From Pantoea sp. WMus005 (lineage in GTDB: Bacteria; Pseudomonadota; Gammaproteobacteria; Enterobacterales; Enterobacteriaceae), in contig NZ_JACBXU010000004.1 in assembly GCF_013415305.1 (NCBI RefSeq), positions 186,001-250,000 on the forward strand: a stretch of DNA of 64,000 bases, in the 5' to 3' direction. Positions 25,685 to 36,349 of the stretch are shown piece after piece (positions within the stretch are counted from its first letter, which is position 1; every line of letters begins with the position of its first letter). The notes under the pieces are model-generated. The model was given only the letters and a program-made list of their open reading frames with translations. It was not told the origin of the DNA and searched no databases. Position numbers and translations under genes: made by a program.

Positions 25685-26398
25685 TTAATCACCCAGCAGG
25701 ACAGACTCCAGCGCAATAGTGATCATATCGTTGAAGGTGGTCTGACGCTCAGCAGCGGTGGTCTGCTCGCCGGTACGGATGTGGTCTGACACTGTGCAGA
25801 TGGTCAGCGCTTTGGCACCGAACTCAGCGGCTACACCGTAGATACCTGCGGCTTCCATCTCAACGCCGAGGATGCCATATTTTTCCATAACGTCGAACAT
25901 CTGCGGATCCGGCGTGTAGAAAAGATCGGCAGAGAAGATGTTACCTACGCGCGCTTCAACGCCCAGGTTTTTCGCTGCATCAACTGCGTTACGCACCATG
26001 TCGAAGTCAGCAATCGCAGCGAAGTCGTGATCTTTGAAACGCATACGGTTTACTTTGGAATCGGTGCTGGCACCCATACCAATCACGATGTCACGCAGTT
26101 TTACGTCGGCACGTACGGCACCACAGGAGCCAACACGGATGATCTTTTTAACGCCGAAGTCCGTGATCAGCTCTTTGGTGTAGATGGAGCAGGAAGGAAT
26201 ACCCATGCCGTGACCCATTACAGAGACTTTGCGGCCTTTGTAAGTGCCGGTGTAGCCCAGCATGCCGCGCACGTTGTTCACTTCAACCGCGTTTTCCAGG
26301 AAGGTTTCTGCGATGTGTTTTGCACGCAGTGGATCGCCAGGCATCAGCACGACGTCTGCGAAATCACCCATTTCAGCATTAATATGAGGGGTTGCCAT
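25685..26398 (-). CDS. deoD: Purine-nucleoside phosphorylase DeoD
   Basis: Phosphorolysis of purine (deoxy)ribonucleosides to free base plus (deoxy)ribose-1-phosphate; a cytosolic hexamer. It has 237 residues (239 in E. coli) and is nearly collinear. The phosphate-binding GDPLRAK, the active-site [19 protein letters not shown] and [18 protein letters not shown] are present, including the catalytic Asp of SDH. Last gene of deoCABD, 26 bases after deoB. Confidence 0.97.
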   Translation of the reverse strand: MATPHINAEMGDFADVVLMPGDPLRAKHIAETFLENAVEVNNVRGMLGYTGTYKGRKVSVMGHGMGIPSCSIYTKELITDFGVKKIIRVGSCGAVRADVKLRDIVIGMGASTDSKVNRMRFKDHDFAAIADFDMVRNAVDAAKNLGVEARVGNIFSADLFYTPDPQMFDVMEKYGILGVEMEAAGIYGVAAEFGAKALTICTVSDHIRTGEQTTAAERQTTFNDMITIALESVLLGD

Positions 26399-26424
26399 TG
26401 TTTAATCCTTATTAAATTGCTGAT

Positions 26425-27648
26425 TTACAGCATGTTCTTGCCATAGTCCATCTCGGACAGGCCAAAGTAATGTGCAATTGTCTGACCTATATCGGCGAAC
26501 GTTTCACGGTATCCCAGAGAACCCGGCTCCACATTCGGTCCGTAGATCAGAATCGGAATGTGCTCACGTGTATGTTCAGTGCCCTGCCAGGTCGGGTCAC
26601 AGCCGTGGTCAGCGGTCAGGATCAGGATGTCATCTTCGCCAACCAGCTTCATCAGCTCAGGCAGACGACGGTCAAACAGCTCCAGCCCGCCCGCATAACC
26701 GGCTACATCGCGACGATGTCCCCAGGTTGAGTCGAAATCAACAAAGTTGGTGAACACAATCGACTGATCCGGCGCGATTTTCATCTCCTGAATCGTCGCA
26801 TCAAACAGCGCATCCAGACCGGTCGCTTTGACCTTTTTGGTAATGCCCTGCTCAGCATAGATATCCGCGATTTTACCCACGGAAATCACGTGACCACCCT
26901 TCTCGTCCACCAGCTTTTTCAGCATGGTGGCGGATGGCGGCTCGACCGCCAGGTCGTGACGGTTACCGGTACGCTCGAACTGACCCGCTTTGTCACCCAC
27001 AAACGGACGGGCGATGACGCGACCAATGTTATAGCCACCTTCAGTCAGCTCTTCACGGGCGATTTCGCACAGTGCATAGAGACGATCCAGACCAAAGGTC
27101 TCTTCGTGACAGGCGATCTGGAACACGGAGTCCGCAGAGGTATAGAAAATCGGCTTGCCGGTTTTCATGTGCTCTTCGCCCAGCTGGTCGAGGATCACCG
27201 TACCTGACGAATGGCAGTTACCGAGATAGCCCGGCAGGTCTGCACGCTCAACCAGCTTGTCCAGCAGTTCCTGCGGGAAGCTGTTCTCTTTGTCGCTGAA
27301 GTAGCCCCAGTCAAACAGCACCGGCACGCCGGCGATCTCCCAGTGGCCTGATGGCGTATCTTTACCTGACGAAAGCTCGCTGGCGTAAGCATACGCGCCG
27401 GTGATCTTCGCTTCAGGATCAAGACCCAGTGGGAAGCGACCCGTCGACAGCTCAGCGGCTTTGCCCAGCCCCAGGGCGGTGAGATTAGGCAGATGCAATG
27501 GACCTTTACGGCCCTTGTCTGCTTCACCTTTAAAACAGGCTTCGGCAATATGACCTAAGGTATCTGAACCCACGTCACCGAATTTGTCGGCATCTTTACT
27601 GGAGCCAATTCCAAAGGAATCGAGCACCATAATAAAAGCACGTTTCAT
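26425..27648 (-). CDS. deoB: Phosphopentomutase DeoB
   Basis: Converts (deoxy)ribose-1-phosphate to the 5-phosphate with Mn2+, linking the phosphorylases to DeoC. It has 407 residues, exactly the E. coli length. The alkaline-phosphatase-fold metal ligands are visible: [22 protein letters not shown] (with the phosphorylated Thr), [26 protein letters not shown] and EHTREHIP. The ATG at 27648 (MKRAFIM) matches the family start; a frame extension of 10 codons is not favoured. GGAGA precedes it. Confidence 0.97.
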   Translation of the reverse strand: MKRAFIMVLDSFGIGSSKDADKFGDVGSDTLGHIAEACFKGEADKGRKGPLHLPNLTALGLGKAAELSTGRFPLGLDPEAKITGAYAYASELSSGKDTPSGHWEIAGVPVLFDWGYFSDKENSFPQELLDKLVERADLPGYLGNCHSSGTVILDQLGEEHMKTGKPIFYTSADSVFQIACHEETFGLDRLYALCEIAREELTEGGYNIGRVIARPFVGDKAGQFERTGNRHDLAVEPPSATMLKKLVDEKGGHVISVGKIADIYAEQGITKKVKATGLDALFDATIQEMKIAPDQSIVFTNFVDFDSTWGHRRDVAGYAGGLELFDRRLPELMKLVGEDDILILTADHGCDPTWQGTEHTREHIPILIYGPNVEPGSLGYRETFADIGQTIAHYFGLSEMDYGKNML

Positions 27649-27743
27649 GCAAGTCTCCTGCGCATTGGCGCGTGACAAGTCAAAAAAAAGCGATCAGATC
27701 AGTATACCCGAATGCATCACAGCTGGCACCGGTTACTGCTCAG

Positions 27744-29072
27744 TTAGCTGATATCGCTCACACGGCGATAAACAACCGGCGTCTCCGCCGGGGCAGAATC
27801 CCCGAGCACCAGCGCGGCTTTGACCGCTGCGGCGGCCTGCTGCCATTTGTCTTCGCTGCTGGCATGAATCATCGCCAGCGGACGCTGCGCATCGGCACGT
27901 TCGCCCAGGGTGATCATCTCACTGAAGCCGACGCTGTAATCGATGCTGTCGCTGGCGCGCTGACGTCCGCCGCCCATTGCCACGACAGCCAGACCCAGCG
28001 CACGGGTATCCATGCTGCTGACGATGCCAGGATTGTCGGCATAAACCGGTTTGCTCAGCATTGGCGCGGGCAGATAAGTGTCGTAGCGTTCGACGAAATC
28101 AGCCGGTCCCTGCTGGGCAGCCACCATGCGACCAAACACCTCGGCGGCTTTGCCGTTATCCAGCACCGTCATCAGCTTCTGACGCGCTTCGGTGTCGCTG
28201 GCGGCCAGTTTGCCGGAGATCAGCATTTCGCTGCAAAGCGCCAGCGTCACTTCCAGCAGGCGTGGATTGCGCTGTTCACCGGTCAGGAAGCGAACCGCTT
28301 CACGCACTTCCAGCGCATTACCGGCTGAGGAGGCAAGAACCTGATTCATGTCCGTCAGCAGCGCGGTGGTCTGACAGCCTGCGCCGTTAGCGACGCCCAC
28401 AATCGACTGCGCCAGACTTTCTGAGGCTTCATAGGTGGGCATAAACGCACCGGAACCCACTTTGACATCCATCACCAGCGCATCCAGCCCTTCTGCCAGC
28501 TTCTTCGCCAGAATCGAGGCGGTGATCAGCGGAATAGAATCGACGGTGGCGGTGATGTCACGCGTGGCGTAGAAACGCTTATCCGCCGGTGCCAGCGAAC
28601 TGGTCTGGCCGATAATGGCGACACCGACCTGCTTAATGATTTCGCGGAAGCGGTCATCGCTGGGGAAGATATCGAAGCCCGGAATCGCTTCCAGTTTATC
28701 CAGCGTGCCGCCGGTATGGCCGAGGCCACGACCGGAGATCATCGGTACATATCCACCACAGGCGGCGACCATCGGCCCTAACATCAGCGATGTCACATCG
28801 CCGACGCCGCCGGTCGAGTGCTTATCCACCACTGGCCCGTTAAGGTTAAGGGATTTCCAGTTAAGCACCGTACCGGAATCACGCATCGCCATCGTCAGCG
28901 CGACCCGTTCTGGCAGCGTCATGTCGTGGAAGTAGATGGTCATCGCCAGCGCGGCAATCTGACCTTCTGAGACGGTGTTATCACGCACGCCATTAATGAA
29001 GAAGCGAATCTCCTCTTCAGTCAGCGCATGGCCGTCACGTTTTTTGCGAATAATTTCTTGTGGCAGGAACAA
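27744..29072 (-). CDS. deoA: Thymidine phosphorylase DeoA, TTG start
   Basis: Reversible phosphorolysis of thymidine/deoxyuridine to base plus deoxyribose-1-phosphate. It has 442 residues (440 in E. coli). The family signature [16 protein letters not shown] and phosphate loop [13 protein letters not shown] are intact, with [12 protein letters not shown] in the pyrimidine site. The start is TTG ([11 protein letters not shown]) preceded by AGGGGG; E. coli deoA also starts at TTG. It lies 62 bases downstream of deoC. Confidence 0.97.
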   Translation of the reverse strand: MFLPQEIIRKKRDGHALTEEEIRFFINGVRDNTVSEGQIAALAMTIYFHDMTLPERVALTMAMRDSGTVLNWKSLNLNGPVVDKHSTGGVGDVTSLMLGPMVAACGGYVPMISGRGLGHTGGTLDKLEAIPGFDIFPSDDRFREIIKQVGVAIIGQTSSLAPADKRFYATRDITATVDSIPLITASILAKKLAEGLDALVMDVKVGSGAFMPTYEASESLAQSIVGVANGAGCQTTALLTDMNQVLASSAGNALEVREAVRFLTGEQRNPRLLEVTLALCSEMLISGKLAASDTEARQKLMTVLDNGKAAEVFGRMVAAQQGPADFVERYDTYLPAPMLSKPVYADNPGIVSSMDTRALGLAVVAMGGGRQRASDSIDYSVGFSEMITLGERADAQRPLAMIHASSEDKWQQAAAAVKAALVLGDSAPAETPVVYRRVSDIS

Positions 29073-29108
29073 GGTAGCCCCCTGGTTCAGGGAAAACAGA
29101 ATGGAGAA

Positions 29109-29129
29109 CAGGCGGTCAGAGACCGCCTG
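29109..29129 (-). promoter_or_regulatory. Intercistronic hairpin between deoC and deoA
   Basis: CAGGCGGTC / GACCGCCTG, a perfect 9-bp stem with a 3-base loop, beginning 5 bases after the deoC stop. There is no T-run, so it is more likely an mRNA-stabilising or processing element than a terminator. Confidence 0.5.
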
Positions 29130-29134
29130 AAGAA

Positions 29135-29914
29135 TCAGTAACCCGCTTTGCTGGTGTCGCTGTCATGACCCAGTGTGTTGAGCAGGCTCGCCAGCAGGCT
29201 TGATGCACCAAAGCGGAAATGGCGCGCATCAGCCCAGTCGGCACCCAGCGTATCTTCTGCCATTTGCAGATAGATCGCGGCATCTTCCGCGGTGCGTACG
29301 CCGCCCGCAGGCTTAAAGCCAACGTCCTTGCTGACGCCTTTATCACGGATCACATTCATCATGATCTGCGCCACTTCTGGCGTGGCGTTAACCGGCACTT
29401 TACCGGTGGAGGTTTTGATGAAGTCGGCACCCGCATCAATGGCAATTTCAGAGGCCTGACGGATCAGCGCGTCCTCCTTCAGCTCACCGGTTTCGATGAT
29501 CACTTTCAGCAGCACGTCCGCTTCAGCACAGGCGGCTTTACAGGCTTTCACCAGATCGAAACCGACCTGACTGTTACCGGCGATTAGCGCGCGGTACGGG
29601 AACACTACATCCACTTCATCAGCACCGTAAGCGATAGCGGCGCGGGTTTCTGCCAGTGCAATGTCGATGTCGTCATTGCCGTGCGGGAAGTTGGTCACCG
29701 TGGCGATGCGGATCTCCGGGGTACCCTGCTCGCGCAGCGTTTTGCGCGCAATGGGAATAAAACGCGGATAGATACAGATTGCCGCGGTGTTGCCTGCCGG
29801 GGATTTAGCCTGATGGCACAGGGCAATCACTTTTGCGTCGGTGTCGTCGTCATTCAGGGTGGTTAAATCCATCAGTTTCAGGGCGCGCAGGGCAAGGTGT
29901 TTGATATCGGTCAT
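29135..29914 (-). CDS. deoC: Deoxyribose-phosphate aldolase DeoC
   Basis: A class I aldolase splitting 2-deoxyribose-5-phosphate to glyceraldehyde-3-phosphate and acetaldehyde. It has 259 residues, the E. coli length. The Schiff-base lysine is in [10 protein letters not shown], with the proton-relay lysine in [21 protein letters not shown] and [12 protein letters not shown] are also conserved. The ATG at 29914 (MTDIKH) aligns with E. coli; a nine-codon upstream extension does not. First gene of the operon. Confidence 0.97.
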   Translation of the reverse strand: MTDIKHLALRALKLMDLTTLNDDDTDAKVIALCHQAKSPAGNTAAICIYPRFIPIARKTLREQGTPEIRIATVTNFPHGNDDIDIALAETRAAIAYGADEVDVVFPYRALIAGNSQVGFDLVKACKAACAEADVLLKVIIETGELKEDALIRQASEIAIDAGADFIKTSTGKVPVNATPEVAQIMMNVIRDKGVSKDVGFKPAGGVRTAEDAAIYLQMAEDTLGADWADARHFRFGASSLLASLLNTLGHDSDTSKAGY

Positions 29915-29962
29915 GAGGCTCTCCAAAGAATCGGGGTGCAACCCACCGGCTTGCCGGCGGAA

Positions 29963-29978
29963 TGTTATAATAATAACA
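29963..29978. promoter_or_regulatory. DeoR-type operator, proximal (deo O1-like)
   Basis: TGTTATAATAATAACA has the outer half-sites TGTTA/TAACA of the E. coli deo operator TGTTAGAATTCTAACA. It lies about 50 bases before deoC. Confidence 0.65.
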
Positions 29979-29996
29979 CTCTGAAGCGGCCTGATA

Positions 29997-30012
29997 TGTG
30001 CCAGCAGTCACA
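29997..30012. promoter_or_regulatory. CRP-binding site upstream of deoC
   Basis: TGTGCCAGCAGTCACA matches TGTGA-N6-TCACA at 9 of 10 positions. A second half-site (TGTGA on the minus strand) lies near 30035. E. coli deoP2 also has CRP sites combined with CytR. Confidence 0.6.
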
Positions 30013-30106
30013 TAGAAATAAGAAAATGGTGCAATCACATCACGTAAAACGTGACTAAAATCGCAGATTACACTACCTGATGGTGATTATACGTCAGCCG
30101 GAGCAA

Positions 30107-30122
30107 TGTTACTATTATCACA
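30107..30122. promoter_or_regulatory. DeoR-type operator, distal
   Basis: TGTTACTATTATCACA keeps TGTTA and all but one base of TAACA. It lies 144 bases upstream of the proximal site, a spacing suited to repression looping as described for E. coli deo. Confidence 0.4.
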
Positions 30123-30162
30123 TTTTAGCGCAAGGGGTGTCGTTCAGGCGAAAGACGGACAG

Positions 30163-30960
30163 TCAGTTACGCAACGCCGGGAAAGCGGGATCGAGCTGAA
30201 ACAGCTGCTGACTGTTGTGCCACAGTGCATCAGCAATGTCTTCAGGTGACTCTTCCCGCAGGCTGCAGAGCACTTCCCACACCTGACGTGCCCGCTCCGG
30301 ACGGTTTGGCTGGCCCTGAAAACCCTGCAGCGGCATATCGGGTGCATCGGTTTCCAGCAGCAGTGAAGAGAGCGGCAGATGTGCCACGGTCTGACGGGTC
30401 TTGCTGGCACGTTCATAGGTAATGGTCCCGCCAATGCCAATCGCATAACCCAGCTTAATAAAGGCCTGCGCCTGTTGCAGGCTGCCAGCGAAACCGTGCA
30501 CCACGCCACGGCGCGGCAAATCGTGACGACGCAGAATCTGCGCCAGCTTGTCATGGGTCCGGCGCGAATGCAGGATCACCGGCAACGCATAACGCTTCGC
30601 CAGCTTAAGCTGCGCGTCAAGAAAGCGCTGCTGCTTATCAAACTGCGGATCGTCGCGGTAGAGATCCAGTCCGATCTCGCCGATCGCCACCAGCTTACGC
30701 GGCCGCTGTTGCAGAAAGTTTTCCAGCTGATCGAGATGGACATCCTGATGATGTTCGATGGCAATCGGATGCAGGCCCAGCGCGGCATAGAGCGGTGGAT
30801 GCACCGCGGCCAGCGCGCAGACCCGCTCAAAGCGGCTGGCATCGACCGCCGGAATAATAATCTTCTCCACCCCCGCTTCAGCGGCGCGTGCCAGGCTGGC
30901 GGCAATATCCCCTTCGAACGGCGGAAAGTCGAAGTGACAGTGCGTGTCGATAAACTTCAT
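30163..30960 (-). CDS. yjjV: TatD-family metal-dependent hydrolase YjjV
   Basis: A 265-residue TIM-barrel hydrolase of the TatD group (putative DNase/deoxyribonuclease). Metal ligands visible: the HCH of FIDTHCHFDFPPFE, the Glu of AIGEIGLDLYRDD, His in LPVILHSRRTHDKL, His in GVVHGFAGS and Asp in LLLETDAPDMP. E. coli YjjV has the same length range and place. The ATG overlaps the yjjU stop (ATGA), so the pair is translationally coupled. In E. coli yjjW and yjjI follow; here deoC does. Confidence 0.93.
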   Translation of the reverse strand: MKFIDTHCHFDFPPFEGDIAASLARAAEAGVEKIIIPAVDASRFERVCALAAVHPPLYAALGLHPIAIEHHQDVHLDQLENFLQQRPRKLVAIGEIGLDLYRDDPQFDKQQRFLDAQLKLAKRYALPVILHSRRTHDKLAQILRRHDLPRRGVVHGFAGSLQQAQAFIKLGYAIGIGGTITYERASKTRQTVAHLPLSSLLLETDAPDMPLQGFQGQPNRPERARQVWEVLCSLREESPEDIADALWHNSQQLFQLDPAFPALRN

Positions 30961-32009
30961 GCCAGCGATCCTTTGTCGTAATCCGCATCATTGTCCGCCA
31001 GGGGCGGTGTGACGATCAGTCGGGTATCCGGCGCATTGGCGACCGGCGCAGGCGGCGTAACGATACGCGCTGAGATCATGGGTTCTGCATCGCTCAGCCA
31101 CTGGCCCAGCGTGGCGAGGAAATAGCGACCGCAGCGTCGTCCCAGATGATAATCCTGATTCAGCGCCGCGATGCTGCTACCCAGCGCACTGCTCGCCAGC
31201 ACGTGCGGCGGGAAGATTTCAATGATGCGCAAATCATCGGGTGGATTCTCAATAAACTGCTGAATTTCCTGATAGCTCTGCTCATGCTTATTCAGCACGT
31301 TAATCATCGGCTGCAGCGCGCCGGTGCTGAGCCAGCGCTCCATCCGCTTAAACCATTTCGGGGTATAGAACATCTGCGACGGCACGGTGCGGATCACCAC
31401 AATGGTATCGGCGCCGCGCCGCGCGGCTTCACGCACCGGAATCGCATCGCTGATGCCGCCATCGTGATAGCTGATCCCTTCCAGATTGACGCCCAGCCGG
31501 TAAAAACCGGGAATGGCACTGGAGGCTTTAATCAGATCCAGCCAGTTATCGGCGTTGGGATTGAAGTAGCCGGGCGTGTAGTCATCGCTGCGGCAGGCGC
31601 ACATATAGAATTCGCGACCGCTGGAGAACAGCTGTTCCGCACTGCTCATCGCCAGCGGAAATTCACTGCGGGTGATATCGATCAGCCAGTCGAGGTCAAT
31701 CAGATTGCCTCCACGCACAAAGCGCAGCGGATCAAAAAAGAGTTTACTGGTGGTATAGCGGGTAATGACACGACGGGCATAGCCGGGCTGAGCACAGACA
31801 AAGGCAGAGAGATTTTGCGCACCGGCAGAAGTGCCGAGCATCAGCTGAAAAGGGTTAAATCGGGCGCGCTGAAATTCGTCGAGTACGCCTGCGGTGAAAA
31901 TGCCACGCTGACCGCCGCCTTCACATACCAGGGCTATTTTCTGAGATTTAAACGGTGTCAGGGCCAGAGGTTCAATGGCGCCGAGTGTGACGGGAATGCG
32001 TATACCCAC
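30957..32009 (-). CDS. yjjU: Patatin-like phospholipase family protein YjjU, GTG start
   Basis: A 350-residue patatin-fold serine hydrolase. The oxyanion loop is CEGGGQRGIFTAGVL, the nucleophile elbow G-T-S-A-G (LGTSAGAQNLSAF), and the catalytic Asp lies in DGGISDAIPV. Substrates are probably lipid acyl esters; this is a family inference. The GTG at 32009 gives MGIRIPVTLG, which aligns with E. coli MGQRIPVTLG, with GAGG upstream. A longer frame from 32090 lacks family support. Overlaps yjjV by four bases. Confidence 0.92.
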   Translation of the reverse strand: MGIRIPVTLGAIEPLALTPFKSQKIALVCEGGGQRGIFTAGVLDEFQRARFNPFQLMLGTSAGAQNLSAFVCAQPGYARRVITRYTTSKLFFDPLRFVRGGNLIDLDWLIDITRSEFPLAMSSAEQLFSSGREFYMCACRSDDYTPGYFNPNADNWLDLIKASSAIPGFYRLGVNLEGISYHDGGISDAIPVREAARRGADTIVVIRTVPSQMFYTPKWFKRMERWLSTGALQPMINVLNKHEQSYQEIQQFIENPPDDLRIIEIFPPHVLASSALGSSIAALNQDYHLGRRCGRYFLATLGQWLSDAEPMISARIVTPPAPVANAPDTRLIVTPPLADNDADYDKGSLA

Positions 32010-32229
32010 TGTGCGAACCTCAAAAAGGGGTTCCGGGTATGCTGGAGGGTTAATCCATTTATTACGGCAGCATTCCGGAGAACCAGTCATCTAATCCTTT
32101 AACCGGCAGGCCAGCTGGGCTGGCTTACCTTGTAGCGATGTGAAGGTGTTCCTCTCTTCACGTCAGTCGCTACAGATGACTGGTCTCCGCTCTATGCTTT
32201 ACGTTGCATTAGACTGCAGAACTCATCGG

Positions 32230-32391
32230 CTAAAGCTTTTTACGGCCGGTAAACAGGCTGATGAGGAACAGGATAATACCAACGACGAAGACAACTTTAG
32301 CTGCCCATGCTGCTGTGCCCGCTAAACCACCAAAACCTAACGCTGCAGCGATCAGTGCGATCACCAGAAAAATAATGCCCCAACGAAACAT
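32230..32391 (-). CDS. ytjA: DUF1328 small membrane protein YtjA
   Basis: A 53-residue protein with two hydrophobic helices: [19 protein letters not shown] and [19 protein letters not shown], joined by [11 protein letters not shown], with a basic end RKKL. It is nearly identical in plan and length to E. coli YtjA. GGAGAGG precedes the ATG. Function unknown; stress-related expression is inferred only from its place between osmY and yjjU, which is conserved. Confidence 0.93.
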   Translation of the reverse strand: MFRWGIIFLVIALIAAALGFGGLAGTAAWAAKVVFVVGIILFLISLFTGRKKL

Positions 32392-32487
32392 AAGCCTCTC
32401 CTTACCCAATTTAAAATCGAACTGGTTATTTCATCCCCGGATGGGTGTCTTTTATTCGTGCGGCCACCTGGGTGACCGCACATAAGC

Positions 32488-33102
32488 TTAAGATTTAACC
32501 GTCAGGTCATTCTTAACGCTTTTCACGCCTTCAATGGCTTTAGCGATGCTTTCTGCACGATCTGACTGTGCCTGATTAGCAACATGCCCTGAAAGCTGAA
32601 CAACACCGTCGGTGGTCTCAACTTTAACGTTGCGCGACGGAACAATGTCGTCTGCTAATAGCTTAGCTTTAATTTCGCTGGTCGTAGCGGCATCGCCGGC
32701 ATAACCTTTCATTGAAGATGATTTGCTGTCTCTGACGTGTAGTTTATCGCTGACGGATTTAACACCTTCGATTTTCTGCACCACAGCCACAGCCTTTTCA
32801 GCCTGATCCTGTGAGGTGACGAAACCGCTTAAGGTTACGACGCCGCTATGCGTTTTTACCGAGATATCCGTACTTTTAATTGCGTCGTCATCTACCAGTG
32901 CCGCTTTGGCTTTGGCAGTGATGCCGCTGTCATCCATATAACCATCGACTTTTTTCATAGAACTATCGATTTTTGAACCCGCGCTGTCGGCTGTCTGTGA
33001 CGCTTTCTGCGACATTGATTCGTCAGCCAGTGCGCTGCCGCTGATCAGTGCTGAGCCAATCATGGCGGCCATCAGGGTTTTAGCAATCTTAGTCTTGTTC
33101 AT
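32488..33102 (-). CDS. osmY: Periplasmic osmotic-shock protein OsmY
   Basis: A 204-residue periplasmic protein (201 in E. coli) with a Sec signal peptide ([20 protein letters not shown], then SGSALADE) and two BON domains (about 58-125 and 137-204). Each contains V-x-T/L-x-G-x-V ([18 protein letters not shown]). It acts as a stress chaperone and membrane-associating protein. The start at 33102 places the signal peptide correctly and follows AAGGAAG; a longer frame upstream is discarded. RpoS/hyperosmotic control is known for E. coli and not directly visible here. Confidence 0.94.
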   Translation of the reverse strand: MNKTKIAKTLMAAMIGSALISGSALADESMSQKASQTADSAGSKIDSSMKKVDGYMDDSGITAKAKAALVDDDAIKSTDISVKTHSGVVTLSGFVTSQDQAEKAVAVVQKIEGVKSVSDKLHVRDSKSSSMKGYAGDAATTSEIKAKLLADDIVPSRNVKVETTDGVVQLSGHVANQAQSDRAESIAKAIEGVKSVKNDLTVKS

Positions 33103-33324
33103 CGATATCTTCCTTCTATCAGTTAACTCACCCAAAAACTGTGGGCGCAACAGAGGCAACCAGGGCCTCTGCGTTACAGGACGTAAGGACAAGAGAAGTC
33201 TCTTCCGCCGTCCGATAGGATAATCATAGACGGCATTTTGCAATTTGCCTGGCTAACTGGTTGATCACACGTCAAAACAGAAGAAATATGAAGTTTTTAG
33301 GAGGAGTCTGTAGCGGGGAAAACA

Positions 33325-33349
33325 GGGCCATTCCCAGCTGGAATGGCCC
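33325..33349 (-). terminator. Probable terminator after prfC
   Basis: GGGCCATTCC / GGAATGGCCC, a perfect 10-bp stem with a 5-base loop, followed on the minus strand by TGTTTTCC, 13 bases past the prfC stop. Confidence 0.55.
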
Positions 33350-33361
33350 GGAAACAGGGGA

Positions 33362-34948
33362 TTAGTGCTCGCGCGTTTTGCGGAAACGGACGTCAGGATA
33401 ACGTTCCTGCGTAATATTCAGATTTACCATGGTCGGCGCGATATAAGCCAAATTATTACCGCCATCGAGCGCCAGGTTAACTTCATTTTTACGCTGGAAG
33501 TCTTCAAACTTTTTCGCATCGTCGCATTCAACCCAGCGTGCGGTAGAGACGTTAATCGCTTCGTAGATGGCTTCGACGTTATATTCGCTTTTCAGACGTG
33601 CGACCACCACATCGAACTGCAGCACCCCGACCGCGCCCACGATCAGATCGTTGTTATGCACCGGACGGAACACCTGCACAGCCCCCTCTTCCGACAGCTG
33701 AACCAGCCCTTTCAGTAGCTGTTTCTGCTTCAGCGGATCGCGCAGACGAATACGGCGGAACAGTTCCGGCGCGAAGTTCGGAATACCGGTGAACTTCATG
33801 TTTTCACCCTGCGTAAAGGTGTCGCCAATCTGAATGGTGCCGTGGTTATGCAGACCGATGATATCGCCAGGATAAGCTTCTTCAACGTGCGAACGGTCAC
33901 CCGCCATAAAGGTCAGCGCGTCGGAGATCACCACATCTTTGCCGGTACGAACCTGACGCAGCTTCATCCCTTTTTCATATTTACCGGACACCACGCGCAT
34001 AAAGGCTACGCGGTCGCGGTGTTTCGGGTCCATGTTCGCCTGGATCTTAAACACAAAGCCGGTGAACTTCTCCTCTTTCGCTTCTACGGTACGGGTGTCG
34101 GTATCACGTGGCATCGGACGTGGCGCCCACGCAACCAGGCCATCCAGCATATGATCAACGCCAAAGTTACCCAGCGCGGTACCGAAGAAGACAGGCGACA
34201 GTTTGCCGCTCAGGAAGGCCTCCTGCTCAAACTCGTGCGATGCGCCCTGCACCAGCTCCAGTTCTTCGCGCAGTTGGGCCGCCAGATCTTCACCCACTGC
34301 GGTGTCGAGATCCGGGTTGTCCAGCCCCTTCACGATGCGGACATCCTGAATAGTATGGCCTTTACCGGTCTGGTAGAGGTAAGTCTCATCTTTGTAGAGG
34401 TGATAAACCCCTTTGAACAGCTTGCCGCAGCCGATAGGCCAGGTGATAGGAGCGCAGGCGATTTTCAGCTCGCTTTCCACCTCATCCAGCACTTCCATCG
34501 GGTCACGGATGTCACGGTCAAGTTTGTTCATAAAGGTCAGGATCGGCGTATCGCGCAGACGGGTCACTTCCATCAGCTTGCGGGTACGATCCTCGACGCC
34601 TTTCGCGGCATCGATCACCATCAGACAGCAGTCGACTGCAGTCAGCGTACGGTAGGTATCTTCCGAGAAGTCTTCGTGACCTGGGGTATCCAGCAGGTTA
34701 ACCAGGCTATCACGATAAGGGAACTGCATCACCGAGGTCGTAATGGAGATACCACGCTGTTTCTCCATCTCCATCCAGTCCGACTTGGCGTGCTGGTTAG
34801 AGCCACGGCCTTTTACCGTACCGGCGGTCTGGATAGCCTGTCCGAACAGCAACACTTTTTCGGTAATGGTGGTTTTACCGGCATCCGGGTGCGAAATGAT
34901 CGCGAAGGTGCGGCGGCGTGCCACCTCTTCTAAAAAGGGATTAGACAT
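33362..34948 (-). CDS. prfC: Peptide chain release factor 3
   Basis: A translational GTPase that recycles RF1/RF2 after termination. It has 528 residues (529 in E. coli) and very high similarity. The G1 motif is SHPDAGKTT, the G3 region [16 protein letters not shown], and G4 TFMNKLDRD. Domain II and III segments such as [16 protein letters not shown] and [19 protein letters not shown] are present. The ATG at 34948 ([13 protein letters not shown]) is preceded by AAGAATTCC; an extension to 34999 is unlikely. The gap 34949-35241 holds no gene I can see. Confidence 0.97.
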   Translation of the reverse strand: MSNPFLEEVARRRTFAIISHPDAGKTTITEKVLLFGQAIQTAGTVKGRGSNQHAKSDWMEMEKQRGISITTSVMQFPYRDSLVNLLDTPGHEDFSEDTYRTLTAVDCCLMVIDAAKGVEDRTRKLMEVTRLRDTPILTFMNKLDRDIRDPMEVLDEVESELKIACAPITWPIGCGKLFKGVYHLYKDETYLYQTGKGHTIQDVRIVKGLDNPDLDTAVGEDLAAQLREELELVQGASHEFEQEAFLSGKLSPVFFGTALGNFGVDHMLDGLVAWAPRPMPRDTDTRTVEAKEEKFTGFVFKIQANMDPKHRDRVAFMRVVSGKYEKGMKLRQVRTGKDVVISDALTFMAGDRSHVEEAYPGDIIGLHNHGTIQIGDTFTQGENMKFTGIPNFAPELFRRIRLRDPLKQKQLLKGLVQLSEEGAVQVFRPVHNNDLIVGAVGVLQFDVVVARLKSEYNVEAIYEAINVSTARWVECDDAKKFEDFQRKNEVNLALDGGNNLAYIAPTMVNLNITQERYPDVRFRKTREH

Positions 34949-35241
34949 GGAATTCTTCTCAATAGGCAGCGCAACGTACTGGCGCTGCTGATAAATCACG
35001 GTGGCCGGCAGAACCTTACCGGCGGGTAAACGGTGCCAAAAACGATCTGTGATCGCTGGCGGGTCAGCGCGAAGTTACATTGGCGTGAAGTCCGGTTACC
35101 TGGTCAGCTTTAAGGCGGCATAGCATACAATATTTTGCGCGCGCGGCCTACAGGGAAGGGGGCAGGATTTCATGGGCAGGAAATCGGGGAACAGTGGATG
35201 CCACAACAGGGCGGGACGGATCGGCATCCGCCCCGCCGCCA

Positions 35242-36345
35242 TTATCCCAGCACCTTTCTGACGCAGGCTTTGAAGATCTGCACACCGATCTCAAGCGAGC
35301 TGAGATCAAAATGCATATCGGGATGATGCAGTCCTGGCGTCAGGTTGGTGCCCAGCCCCCAGAAGCCCGCTTTCACACCCGGACGCTTAACCGGATAGTA
35401 AAAAAAGTCCTCGCTGCCTGGCGTGGTCCGGGTCGACAGTGCGCCCTCTTCGCCCAGCACCTCGACGATGGCGGCGCGGATCACCGCCGTCGCCTCATCA
35501 TCAATCTCTGCGGCGGGCATCTCTTTCAGCACCCGGACCTCCGCAGTGGCACCCAGTGCCGCCACGCTGTGGGTAATGGCGCGCGTGACCTGCTCTTTCA
35601 GCAGCGTCATCGGCCCGTTCTCCTGCGAACGCAGATCCCACACCACGCGGGCTTCATCCGGCACCGAGTTGGTGACACCGGCATCACACAGGAAGCGGGT
35701 CGCTTTGACGCTCCAGGTGAGGCCAGGCGAAAGATGGATGGCATTAACCGCCTGGACCGCTTGCGCGGCGGCATCCAGCGCGTTTACGCCAAGATGCGGA
35801 CGCGCCGCATGGGCGGGCTGGCCTTTGATGGTCGCTTCCAGCGTGCTGCAGGCGGAGTAGAGCACCGCAGGCACCGCCTGACCCACTACGCACTCTTCAA
35901 GCGGCCGCAGATGGAAGCCCAGAATCATCTCCACATCGTCCAGAGCGCCCCCTTCGATCATTGAGAGCGCCCCGGCACCCAGCTCCTCGGCGGGCTGGAA
36001 CAGGATCTTCAGCCGGCCCCGTTTCACTGTGCCCTCCGCAAGCAGCGCTGTCGCCGCCGTCAGCACCACAGAAGAATGACCGTCGTGCCCACAGGTGTGA
36101 CGCGCACATGGCACACCATCAATGATGTGGCCCAGCGCATCCATATCCGCACGCAGCGCCAGCACCGGCCCCGGCACCCCACTGTCGATCTCCGCCACGA
36201 TGCCGGTGGTGTTATTGATATTACGTGTCACCTTCAGGCCCGCTTTCTCCAGCTGGTCTGCGATGTAAGCCGAGGTTTTCACCTCCTGAAAACCCAGCTC
36301 CGGAATTTCGTGCAGATAGTGGTAATGCTCTAATACCTTAGACAC
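35242..36345 (-). CDS. M20-family amidohydrolase (N-acyl amino acid / peptide), GTG start
   Basis: A 367-residue metallopeptidase-fold hydrolase of the M20D (HipO/AbgA/IAA-amino-acid hydrolase) group. Seen: ALRADMDAL (metal Asp), CARHTCGHDGHSSV (Cys and His ligands), LFQPAEELGAGAL (Glu-Glu) and GFHLRP. The lid domain contains PAHAARPHLGVNAL and the last ligand is in HHPDMHFD. It starts at GTG 36345 with AGGAG upstream and lies 4 bases behind yjiG. Operon context suggests a cytosolic enzyme cleaving a substrate handled by YjiH/YjiG, in the place E. coli has the isoaspartyl dipeptidase IadA. Confidence 0.9.
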   Translation of the reverse strand: MSKVLEHYHYLHEIPELGFQEVKTSAYIADQLEKAGLKVTRNINNTTGIVAEIDSGVPGPVLALRADMDALGHIIDGVPCARHTCGHDGHSSVVLTAATALLAEGTVKRGRLKILFQPAEELGAGALSMIEGGALDDVEMILGFHLRPLEECVVGQAVPAVLYSACSTLEATIKGQPAHAARPHLGVNALDAAAQAVQAVNAIHLSPGLTWSVKATRFLCDAGVTNSVPDEARVVWDLRSQENGPMTLLKEQVTRAITHSVAALGATAEVRVLKEMPAAEIDDEATAVIRAAIVEVLGEEGALSTRTTPGSEDFFYYPVKRPGVKAGFWGLGTNLTPGLHHPDMHFDLSSLEIGVQIFKACVRKVLG

Positions 36346-36349
36346 AGCG

